7,143 nt of DNA from Candidatus Helarchaeota archaeon (GCA_013375355.1 JABXJV010000473.1:1-7143), one strand, 5' to 3'. Numbered from the stretch's first letter, positions 1 through 6,931 are shown. Notes: generated by a model not told the origin, from the letters alone. A program made the numbers and translations.

Positions 1-684
1 TCCGATCTAACTGAAAACTATGTGGAAGTAAATGGTGATGTATTTCTAATTAAATATTATTCATCTGGACTTCTTGATTGGTATGAAACATGGGGGAGTA
101 CTGAGTCTGAATCAGGAAAGGGTATTATATTAGATAATAATGGAAGTGTATGTATCTCGGGATGCAAGGCTCAAAATTCTGATGGAAGTAATTCTGATCT
201 AGTTTTACTAAAATATAATTTAGATACAGATGAAGATGGACTTATAGATTTGGATGAGATTAATATATATAACACAAATCCGAATGATTCAAATTCCGAT
301 GGAGATGGATTTAGCGATGGAGAAGAAGTGGACGCGCAAACAGATCCTAACGATCCATCAAGTAATATTAATTCAAGTAATGACTCTAGTAATATTCTAA
401 TAATTATAATTATTCCTATAATTCTTCTTGTAATAGGTGTAGTAATCGCATTAATTGTTATTATTATAGCAAAAAAGAAAACTAATGCTAGTAAATTGAA
501 AAAGGATTATAGCATTATAGAAAGTGTCGAGAAAACAGAGCAAGTACCATCTCAGAAAATAGAAAGTGTCGAGAAAACAGAGCAGATACCATTTCGGAGA
601 ATAGAAATGTATAATTTAGATTATCTTACGTTAAAAGCAGCTCAAATAGCAAAGAGTAAATCTTCGAGTGCCAGCACCGCCTAA
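1..684 (+). CDS. Surface protein, C-terminal part: SBBP-like repeat, thrombospondin-3-like Ca-binding repeat, membrane anchor (5' truncated by window)
   Basis: The frame is open from base 1, so this is the end of a longer protein; the GTG at 22 is only the first start-like codon and not a credible start. In partial numbering, residues 12-70 read like one blade of an SBBP/beta-propeller repeat (DVFLIKY, WYETWGS, GIILDNNGSV, ISG, DLVLLKY). Residues 75-119 are acidic DxDxDG loops of the thrombospondin type 3 kind (DTDEDGLIDLDE, DSNSDGDGFSDGEEV, TDPNDPSS), which bind calcium in known families. A short Ser/Asn linker leads to one strong hydrophobic helix (bases 394-471) followed by AKKKT, a stop-transfer signal, so the repeats lie outside the cell and about 70 residues inside. 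The inner tail holds a 14-residue tandem repeat. The architecture is typical of Asgard archaeal envelope proteins; the ligand is unknown. The TAA stop at 682-684 is followed in the same frame by the next ORF. Confidence 0.82.
   Translation, partial: SDLTENYVEVNGDVFLIKYYSSGLLDWYETWGSTESESGKGIILDNNGSVCISGCKAQNSDGSNSDLVLLKYNLDTDEDGLIDLDEINIYNTNPNDSNSDGDGFSDGEEVDAQTDPNDPSSNINSSNDSSNILIIIIIPIILLVIGVVIALIVIIIAKKKTNASKLKKDYSIIESVEKTEQVPSQKIESVEKTEQIPFRRIEMYNLDYLTLKAAQIAKSKSSSASTA
517..600 (+). repeat. Two tandem 42-base coding repeats in the cytoplasmic tail
   Basis: Units 517-558 and 559-600 encode IESVEKTEQVPSQK and IESVEKTEQIPFRR. A third unit begins at 601 (ata gaa) and then diverges. The first 24 bases of each unit are nearly identical, which suggests recent duplication rather than ancient divergence. 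The units are charged and likely an extended or helical linker between the membrane helix and the tail. Confidence 0.85.
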
Positions 685-711
685 GATGAAACATTATCAG
701 GTTCAGATGAT

Positions 712-1104
712 ATGATTCTAGAAGGATATTTTCTTGAAAAATTTAGAGATGAATTTTATAAAACAATTGGAAAAACTCCAAAATCCTTTATTGATGATGA
801 TCTTGAGATTCCTACTATTTCTCATTATAAATTTCATCGAAAAAGTGTAAAAACAGTAAAAAAAATTTATAAATGGTTAATTCAAGAAATAACACAATTT
901 AATAAGACAACAGACGACCAGTTAAAACAAAATTTAGTTATAGGATTTATTGAAAAAATAAAACCATTGGTATCAATTTCAAAGGAAGATATAAATCACT
1001 TTATTAAAGGAAAAATATTTGTTGAGAGTGAATATAGAAAAATAACAAATTTCTTTGTATTTCTCCCGAGTTTAAAAAAGACTGAATTTTTACAGAATAG
1101 ATAA
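712..1104 (+). CDS. Hypothetical basic helical protein, 130 aa (possibly the detached C-terminal domain of the preceding gene)
   Basis: I do not recognise this protein. It is 130 residues, rich in Lys, Ile and Phe, with no signal peptide or membrane helix, and is predicted by eye to be mostly alpha-helical (FHRKSVKTVKKIYKWLIQEI, residues about 42-61, then a second helical stretch to about 85). It begins 27 bases after the TAA of the upstream gene, in the same reading frame. The bases between translate as DETLSGSDD with no further stop, so it may be either the second gene of a two-gene transcript or the cytoplasmic end of the surface protein cut off by a nonsense change. No convincing Shine-Dalgarno precedes the ATG (only AGGT about 12 bases upstream), in contrast to the gene at 1458, which weakly favours the second reading. 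The ORF ends at TAA in AT-rich DNA. Confidence 0.55.
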   Translation: MILEGYFLEKFRDEFYKTIGKTPKSFIDDDLEIPTISHYKFHRKSVKTVKKIYKWLIQEITQFNKTTDDQLKQNLVIGFIEKIKPLVSISKEDINHFIKGKIFVESEYRKITNFFVFLPSLKKTEFLQNR

Positions 1105-1457
1105 ATATATTTTCTTTTTATTAAGTGGTTTCATTATACCATTTATTTATTAAATCATGTTTTTTAATGTATCTAAGAAGATAAAGTGTTATAATTAACG
1201 TTATTAAGCTTTCAATATACCATATAAGATCATATACCTTTAAATTTAATTTTATTTGTATTTGTCCAATATATATTGTACCAAAATCTCAAATATTTAA
1301 AATTATAGATGAAAAAATAATATAAAAATAGGAATAGAATATTTATTAAAACAATGGCATGCTTAGAAAATAAATAGGGTTGTATTTTATTGACATATAG
1401 AAATAATAATTTAATAATATTGCATTTTACAGCTAATGAAATTAAAGGAGAGTTTGT
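1105..1457. other. AT-rich intergenic region with a possible membrane-protein relic on the - strand
   Basis: No intact gene is supported here. On the - strand, bases 1288 to 1121 form a stop-to-stop frame of 55 codons with no ATG, GTG or TTG start. It reads like a protein end: a hydrophobic helix (IESLITLIIITLYLLRYIKK) followed by a polar tail (NKWYNETT). A second hydrophobic stretch lies upstream in another frame (about 1310-1370), so a decayed multi-pass membrane protein is possible. AT-rich DNA also encodes hydrophobic stretches by chance, so this is weak. The last 60 bases should carry the promoter of the phosphorylase gene; TTTAATAATA at 1410-1419 is a possible archaeal TATA element but not distinctive in this composition. 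Confidence 0.35.
1445..1452 (+). promoter_or_regulatory. Strong ribosome binding site for the phosphorylase gene
   Basis: AAGGAGAG, with the GGAG core at 1447-1450, lies seven bases before the ATG at 1458 and fixes that start. It is the only clear Shine-Dalgarno before any gene in this window. The start also matches the protein: residues after it run directly into the N-terminal sandwich domain with no signal peptide. Confidence 0.85.
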
Positions 1458-4400
1458 ATGACAGACAGAGTGTTTAAAAAAGGATTCTCCAAAATTTCTT
1501 CTAACAATAATGATAAAGTTAGCGGAGGATTTGTTGAGATTGATGGAGAACCATTTTACAAGATAGCTAACTACCACTTGATGGAACCATTTTTTATGAC
1601 TATTACAAGCCCACAGAATCATTGGATGTTTTTATCTACAACAGGTGGAATAACAGCAGGTAGAATTAATGCAAATAATGCTCTTTTCCCCTATTATACA
1701 GTGGATAAAATAACAGAAAATCAGGAAAATACTGGTAGTAAAATAATATTAAAGGTATTAAATAAAGACAAAAATGAGTGGATTCATTGGGAACCGTTTT
1801 CAGATAGATATGCAGGATTATTTTTCATTAGGCGTGATATTTTCAAGAATATTCCCAGTAATATAGTTATCTTTCAAGAAACCAATTCTGATCTTGAACT
1901 TGTTTGTCGGTTAACCTGGACAACCAGTCCTTCTTATGGTATAGTCAAAAGAACAGAAATTATCAATACTGCATCATATAGCAGATCTATAAAGATTTTA
2001 GACGGGGTACAGAATGTACTTCCTCCTATGATAACTGAGCATGTTCAAAAAATTTTAAGTAATCTTCTTAACGCCTATAAACGGAATGAACTGGTTGAAA
2101 AGTGTGGTTTGGGTATATATTCACTCAATGCCAGGCTTACAGACCGACCTGGACCAAGTGAAGCACTCGGTGCTTCATCCTGGTGGCAGCATGGTCTTGA
2201 AGCAGCGAGTATACTATTGAGTTCCCGCCAGCTGTCTATATTTCGCAGTACTAGTAAAACTGAGACAGAGCGAGATATTAAGGGAAGAAGAGGTGCTTAT
2301 TTTATCCAGAGCAGCCTGAAAATAGACAGCGGAAATTCCAAGAGTTGGTTCTTCTGTGGAGAAGTAAATCAAAGACATGTAACAATTCATAATTTAGTCA
2401 AGGAATTGATTAACAATCCACTTCTACTAAAAGAAAAGGTAGAAAATGATATTAAGCAAGCGACTAAAGACCTTAAAAAAATCATAGGTTTAAATGACGG
2501 CCTGCAGAAAACAGGCAGCATATTGGCATCTTCCCATCATTTCAACAATGTTATGTTTAATTTAATGAGAGGAGGATATTTCTTCGGAGGATACAGCATT
2601 AATTCCAAAGACCTCACCAATTTTATCTCCGGTGCCAATAATCAAGTATCTTATCGGAATGATGAATTTTTAGCCAGATTACCTTCAATGATTACTATAA
2701 CAGACCTGATAAAAGAGGTAGATAATGTAAAAGATCCAGATCTGAAAAGATTAGCAATGGAGTATCTACCGATTACATTTAGCCGCAGGCATGGTGATCC
2801 CAGCCGTCCTTGGAATATTTTCTCTATTAATACAAGAAATGATGACGGTACTGTACGAATTGGTTTTGAAGGAAACTGGCGTGATATTTTCCAGAACTGG
2901 GAATCACTTCTTTTATCAAATCCAAATTATGTTTTTAACGTAATTTCTAAATTTCTAAATGCAACAACTGCCGATGGATATAATCCTTACAGAATTTCAC
3001 GGAGTGGAATCGACTGGGAAATGCCAGAACCAGATAATCCTTGGACCAATTTCGGTTATTGGAGTGATCACCAGATAATCTATTTATCTAAGTTACTTGA
3101 GCTGGCTGAACATTATTTCCCCGGAAAGTTGGGAGAATGGCTTTCGTCTTCATGGTTTGTTTATGCCGATGTACCTTACGAAATCAAATCATACGAACAA
3201 ATTAAGGCAGATCCTGAAAATTCTATACAGTTTATGTGGAAAAAAGATAAAATTTTAAAAAAGCGATCAGAAAAAATTGGATCTGACGGTCTATTACTAA
3301 CAGATACTAACGGCAATCTATATCATTCAACTATGATAGAAAAAGTGTTGATTCTACTACTAGCTAAACTGACAAATTTTGTCCCGAATGGAGGTATATG
3401 GATGAATACTCAAAGACCTGAATGGAATGATGCCAATAATGCATTGGTAGGTCATGGTCTCTCTATTGTTACTCTGTCATATCTGATCCGATATTCTGAT
3501 TTCATACTAAAATTGATAAGAACAAAAATAGGGCAGAATTTTGAATTGTTTGAAGAAACAGCTACATGGTATAACGATATCAATAATACACTGACGATAT
3601 ACAGCGAAAAAATCTCTTCCAGTTTGACTGATCTGGATAGGCTGATCATTATGGACAGGTTTGGAAAAGCGGGTGAAAAATTCAGAAAAAAGATATATAA
3701 AAATGGATTTTCTGATAAAAAAAACTACCTAAGTGGAAAAAATATCATTGCATTTCTGGAATTGGCAGGTAACTGGTTCAGAGATACACTTAGGAACAAT
3801 ATAAGAGAAGATAATCTTCTACATTCGTATAATACTCTGGAGATCACTCCGGAAGGGGCTAAAATACATAATCTTTATGAGATGCTGGAAGGACAGGTTG
3901 CAGGGATCTCTTCATTTGAGATGACACCAAAAGAAGTGCTGAAGATACTTAAATCTCTCAGAGAAAGCCGAATGTACCGGGAAGATCAGAATACATATAT
4001 GCTTTACCCAGACCGCAAGCCCGTAGGGTTTCTCAGGAAAAACACTATTTCGAAAGAAACCGTGGCAAAAAATTTGGTACTTCAGAAAGTACTCAAATTT
4101 AATAATAATCCAATTCTGGAACCAAGTCAAAATGGTTCTGCCCATTTTAACTGGACATTCAGAAATAATACTAATTTAAAACAAGCAATTGAAAGTTTTA
4201 ATCAACAACATCCCAACAACAAGCTGAGTGCAGCTGAAAAGAATGAGATACTCAAACTTTATGAAGATGTGTTTGATCACAGAAGTTTTACTGGACGATC
4301 CGGGACTTTTTTTGCTTACGAAGGACTGGGCAGTATTTACTGGCATATGGTATCTAAACTTCTACTGGCAGCCCAGGAAGCAGTACTCCGAGCTGCCGAA

Positions 4401-4922
4401 CAAGAAGATATGGCAACAGCATTCCTGCTAAGGAATGAATATTTCCAGATTCGGGATGGTATCGGGTATAGCAAAACACCAGACGTATACGGTGCCTTCC
4501 CCATCGATCCCTATTCACATTCACCGGCCGGATCCGGAGCCAAACAACCAGGCATGACAGGGATGGTAAAAGAAGAAATCATCACCAGACAGGCTGAACT
4601 TGGACTTTTTATCAAAGAGGGTCAGATCCATTTTATAGATATCCTTGTGGATGACAGAGAATATTTGACTACTGAGGATTTCCTAGAATATTATGATTTT
4701 GATGAAAACAGACGGGAAATTAAGCTTGAAAAAGGCAGCTATGCATTCACCTTCTGCCAGGTCCCAATTATCGTTTCTAGAGGGAAAGAAAAAGTAGTCA
4801 TTAATAACCTCAAAGGGGAAAGTTTCCAATCGGACAATTTGGTGCTTTCTAAAGAAGATAGTCTTTCAGTTTTTAACAAGACAGGGGAGATTCAAAAGAT
4901 CAAGGTTTATTTTAAGATATAG
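1458..4922 (+). CDS. Clan GH-Q inverting glycoside phosphorylase, probably a beta-1,3-glucan/oligoglucan phosphorylase (GH149/GH161-like, related to GH94)
   Basis: This 1154-residue protein resembles the GH94 clan, whose members cleave beta-glucosidic bonds with phosphate to give a sugar 1-phosphate. Residues about 1-320 fit the N-terminal beta-sandwich (NHWMFLSTTGGITAGR, then WEPFSDRYAGLFF). Residues about 350-1045 fit the (alpha/alpha)6 barrel, with RRHGDPSRPWN (443-453), GYWSDHQ (533-539) and PEWNDANNALVG (654-665). D658 in EWND sits where the clan's catalytic acid is expected. EGLGSIYWHM (955-964) resembles the phosphate-binding loop, and PYSHSPAGSGAKQPGMTG (1018-1035) plus VKEEI matches the family's conserved C-terminal motif. 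About 90 residues of C-terminal sandwich follow. GH94 cellobiose phosphorylases are near 800 residues; GH149 and GH161 enzymes are near 1100, which favours those families. There is no signal peptide, so it acts in the cytoplasm. No sugar transporter or phosphoglucomutase lies beside it. Its base composition is visibly richer in G+C than its flanks. The exact substrate is inferred, not seen. Confidence 0.72.
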   Translation: MTDRVFKKGFSKISSNNNDKVSGGFVEIDGEPFYKIANYHLMEPFFMTITSPQNHWMFLSTTGGITAGRINANNALFPYYTVDKITENQENTGSKIILKVLNKDKNEWIHWEPFSDRYAGLFFIRRDIFKNIPSNIVIFQETNSDLELVCRLTWTTSPSYGIVKRTEIINTASYSRSIKILDGVQNVLPPMITEHVQKILSNLLNAYKRNELVEKCGLGIYSLNARLTDRPGPSEALGASSWWQHGLEAASILLSSRQLSIFRSTSKTETERDIKGRRGAYFIQSSLKIDSGNSKSWFFCGEVNQRHVTIHNLVKELINNPLLLKEKVENDIKQATKDLKKIIGLNDGLQKTGSILASSHHFNNVMFNLMRGGYFFGGYSINSKDLTNFISGANNQVSYRNDEFLARLPSMITITDLIKEVDNVKDPDLKRLAMEYLPITFSRRHGDPSRPWNIFSINTRNDDGTVRIGFEGNWRDIFQNWESLLLSNPNYVFNVISKFLNATTADGYNPYRISRSGIDWEMPEPDNPWTNFGYWSDHQIIYLSKLLELAEHYFPGKLGEWLSSSWFVYADVPYEIKSYEQIKADPENSIQFMWKKDKILKKRSEKIGSDGLLLTDTNGNLYHSTMIEKVLILLLAKLTNFVPNGGIWMNTQRPEWNDANNALVGHGLSIVTLSYLIRYSDFILKLIRTKIGQNFELFEETATWYNDINNTLTIYSEKISSSLTDLDRLIIMDRFGKAGEKFRKKIYKNGFSDKKNYLSGKNIIAFLELAGNWFRDTLRNNIREDNLLHSYNTLEITPEGAKIHNLYEMLEGQVAGISSFEMTPKEVLKILKSLRESRMYREDQNTYMLYPDRKPVGFLRKNTISKETVAKNLVLQKVLKFNNNPILEPSQNGSAHFNWTFRNNTNLKQAIESFNQQHPNNKLSAAEKNEILKLYEDVFDHRSFTGRSGTFFAYEGLGSIYWHMVSKLLLAAQEAVLRAAEQEDMATAFLLRNEYFQIRDGIGYSKTPDVYGAFPIDPYSHSPAGSGAKQPGMTGMVKEEIITRQAELGLFIKEGQIHFIDILVDDREYLTTEDFLEYYDFDENRREIKLEKGSYAFTFCQVPIIVSRGKEKVVINNLKGESFQSDNLVLSKEDSLSVFNKTGEIQKIKVYFKI

Positions 4923-4949
4923 ATTTATATATCAGGAAGCTTTAAAATA

Positions 4950-4992
4950 GCAAAAACATCTGATTTTTCTCCAGGCTTCGGGGTTTTTTTTT
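4950..4992 (+). terminator. T9 transcription terminator after the phosphorylase gene
   Basis: A run of nine T (4984-4992) directly follows GGGG, about 60 bases after the stop codon. A weak stem can form between CTCC (about 4969-4972) and GGGG (4980-4983), and AAAAAC near 4951 can pair with GTTTTT. Archaeal RNA polymerase terminates at T-rich tracts without needing a strong hairpin, so the tract alone is adequate. Confidence 0.55.
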
Positions 4993-5020
4993 CAATCATA
5001 CATTTATTTTTATTTTGCCT

Positions 5021-5074
5021 AAAAAGCTGGCGCACCCGATGGAGTGTGTGCTATTTGGGAGTACACCACTTTTT
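5021..5074. repeat. Large imperfect inverted repeat (hairpin 1)
   Basis: AAAAAGCTGG (5021-5030) pairs with CCACTTTTT (5066-5074) over nine base pairs with one bulged C. Inside it, GTGTGCT (5046-5052) can pair with AGTACAC (5060-5066) around the loop ATTTGGG, or alternatively GTGTGC (5046-5051) can pair with GCGCAC (5030-5035). The two inner folds exclude each other. The G+C content of the middle is clearly above the surrounding AT-rich DNA. Candidates are a mobile-element end, a small structured RNA or a 3' processing element; the sequence does not decide. Confidence 0.5.
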
Positions 5075-5101
5075 AGAATGCAATCACTATTTGGGAGTAC
5101 A
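5051..5101. repeat. Exact 15-base direct repeat, two copies 36 bases apart, each in a hairpin
   Basis: CTATTTGGGAGTACA occurs at 5051-5065 and 5087-5101. The second copy is framed by AATC (5082-5085) and GATT (5104-5107), with TAT/ATA extending the stem, so TTGGGAGTAC sits in the loop there too. A weaker partial copy of the left flank (CAATTCACTATTT, 5128-5140, compare CAATCACTATTT at 5081-5092) follows. Two copies are too few for a CRISPR array and there are no cas genes in the window. Confidence 0.6.
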
Positions 5102-5226
5102 TAGATTACCCCATTTTTAAGGTAAAACAATTCACTATTTTACATTTTGAAAATATTATTATTGGAAAATTTGAATATTAAAAAAGAATTAAAAATTTTA
5201 GTCATTTAGATTGTTCACTTTTTCTT

Positions 5227-5518
5227 TTAATTTGATACATGAACTTTTTTCTTTAAATATATAATTAAACCTATTCCAGCCGAAATTCCAAATATTGAAA
5301 GACCAATTATGAGTGCTTAGTGAGATTTAGGTAACATTGAAAGTTTACAGACAAATACATCAATATTCGCATTAAAGATTTCATTATAAGTTCCAGCAGT
5401 TGTCGGAAAATTTGAACTCCATGTACCTCCTGTGATATAGACATGTCCCGAATCCGTCAATAACAATTCCAGATGCAACTTCCAAACTCGAACCTCCAAG
5501 GAATGTCGAATATTCCAT
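5227..5518 (-). pseudogene. Decayed SBBP-repeat surface protein with C-terminal membrane anchor
   Basis: Read on the - strand from 5518, the frame gives MEYSTFLGGSSLEVASGIVID, an SBBP repeat opening. Near 5454-5456 the frame must shift by one base to continue as DSGHVYITGGTWSSNF then PTTAGTYNEIF and DVFVCKL, the rest of a canonical SBBP unit; one extra G in GACGGATTC would account for it. This second frame meets TAA at 5317-5319. Beyond that stop, still in frame, come a 21-residue hydrophobic helix (ALIIGLSIFGISAGIGL and so on, 5316-5254), then KKK and a stop at 5227, which is a normal membrane anchor end. So the order is SBBP, stop, anchor: an outward-facing anchored protein with two disabling changes and no N-terminal part. 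Sequence upstream of 5518 shows no further SBBP match. Confidence 0.72.
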
Positions 5519-5796
5519 TTAAATCTATGAATGAAATAATTCAAAAAACTCTCGATTTAATCCCTTCAGCTTGGCATTTCCCTTATTTAATTTGTTCAAA
5601 AGTAATTGATTAGATTAATTTTCACATAATATATCCTTTATGTAAATACTCTACTCTTTTACTTTCTTGGATCTTTATTATTAATTTAGTGAATAAACTT
5701 ATATAATTTAATAATAATTCGACGCTTTCTCTAGGTGAAAAAAAGAAGAAAAGGAGATTATCAGCCTATAATAGATGCTTTCTGTCATAAATATTG
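5519..5796. other. AT-rich intergenic region, no gene seen
   Basis: I see no supported coding frame on either strand between the SBBP relic and the rhomboid gene. The stretch 5581-5640 has only 11 G or C in 60. Its one distinctive piece is the purine run at 5737-5754, described separately as a possible terminator for the - strand. Confidence 0.6.
5736..5754 (-). terminator. Possible pyrimidine-rich terminator for the rhomboid gene
   Basis: On the - strand this reads CCTTTTCTTCTTTTTTTC, a T-rich tract about 45 bases beyond the stop codon at 5797. It fits the archaeal pattern of termination at T tracts, but such tracts are common in this composition, so support is modest. Confidence 0.3.
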
Positions 5797-6892
5797 CTAT
5801 CTTTCTTTTCTTATATTATATTCGTGTTTACTCCAAAAATAAGACATATTATTCCTGTCAGAAGCGATTCTACGTTGATAAATGAATACGCAAAATAAAT
5901 AACTTATCAATCCAGTAATAAATCCAAATAGATGAGATATATAATTAATTCTGGGATCGATGGTATAGACATAGAAAAATATGAAAATAGCAATGTATAT
6001 TATTAACCAATTATGTTTTCTCTTTATTAGTAAAATAATGATAAATGCTCCAACTAATCCAAATATTGCTCCTGAGGCACCAGCTGATAAATATAGAAGC
6101 ATGTAATTGAGAAGATATCAACATGTATACTATATTACCCATCACACCAGAAATAATGTATACTATAAGGTATACACGTTTAGAAAGAACATTATTAGCC
6201 TCAAAATAGGAACCTACACAACACAAAAAAAGGGTGTTAATGAATAAAGAAAATCTTTCTGCATGTATAAAGATTGCAGTAAATATTCTCCATACTTCAA
6301 ATTTATTTAAAATTTTCTGTAAATCAAAAAAAAAAAGATCTCCTATATGATATATCTCAGTGAAAAGAATGTAAATTAAAATATTTATAAAACAAATAAA
6401 AATAGTGAGTTTTATTTCTTTAATTTTTGGTGTATGAATATCTCTTCTGTAGTTATCCAGAGCTACATAATCATCATACTTTTCGTTAAAAAGATATTTT
6501 ACAACTAATGGATCACCACTCCACAGATTTTTTAAAATTTCATTAATAAATACATTTTTTGCAAGGGAATCTCCAACTTCAACTAATTTTCTCAGTAGAG
6601 GAAATGATATATCATATAGTAGGATATCTGTATCATAATTATTCCGAATCCACAATTTTAAAATATTAACAAAATTGTTGAAACAAGCATCATTTGAATC
6701 TTTTTTAAATTTATTTTTAACATATTTACCTTGAGTGTTAGTTTTCTCTAATTGACTTTTACTTGTTTTTAATATTTTTTTTATGAAAGAATATTCAAAT
6801 TCTTGAAATCTTTCTCCTTGGATATAAATTGATATTTTATTCCGTTCTGAAGAAACTGTAATATAATCATTAATTTTAATTTTTGAGTTCAT
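5797..6892 (-). pseudogene. Rhomboid intramembrane serine protease with N-terminal Lokiarchaeal-type domain, frameshifted before the catalytic serine
   Basis: Rhomboids cut membrane proteins inside the bilayer with a Ser-His pair. I start this gene at the ATG at 6892 (MNSKIKINDYITVSS); a longer TTG start at 6937 would run into the divergent fragment and adds residues that do not look conserved. Residues 1-140 are soluble and contain ILKLWIRNNYDTDILLYD and SFPLLRKLVEVGDSLAK, a domain I recall from Lokiarchaeal proteins. A first helix (about 160-181), then WRIFTAIFIHAERFSLFIN (from about 201), start the rhomboid core. The frame must shift by one base between about 6117 and 6082 to continue into AGASGAIFGLVGA, where the catalytic serine codon is 6075-6073, and INYISHLFGFITGL, with the catalytic histidine at 5934-5932. 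Unshifted, the first frame ends at 6011 without the active site. The second conserved His of the HxxxxHxxxN motif is Ser here (codon 6250-6248). Decay, sequencing error and recoding are all possible. Confidence 0.75.
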
Positions 6893-6931
6893 AACAAGTT
6901 TATAATTTAATTTTATTGTTCTTTCCAATTT

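Noticed and set aside
682..684. Pyrrolysine or other stop-codon recoding
   Set aside because: The codon is TAA, not the TAG used for pyrrolysine, and there is no insertion element or machinery gene visible.
1390..1420. Bacterial-type promoter (TTGACA at 1390 with TAATAT at 1415)
   Set aside because: The spacing is 19 bases, the second box is trivial in AT-rich DNA, and the neighbourhood looks archaeal, where this signal would not be used.
1230..1622. 130-aa open frame on the - strand
   Set aside because: Its first half is antisense to the start of the well-supported phosphorylase gene and has no recognisable domain; only the intergenic part may hold a relic, noted separately.
3452..3649. 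65-aa open frame on the - strand
   Set aside because: Lies wholly antisense within the phosphorylase gene with no motif or start signal.
3912..4145. 77-aa open frame on the - strand
   Set aside because: Antisense within the phosphorylase gene; no family resemblance.
4228..4431. 67-aa open frame on the + strand
   Set aside because: Out-of-frame shadow inside the phosphorylase gene, no ribosome binding site.
5051..5101. CRISPR repeats
   Set aside because: Only two exact 15-base copies, no third regular unit, repeats too short, and no cas genes in view.
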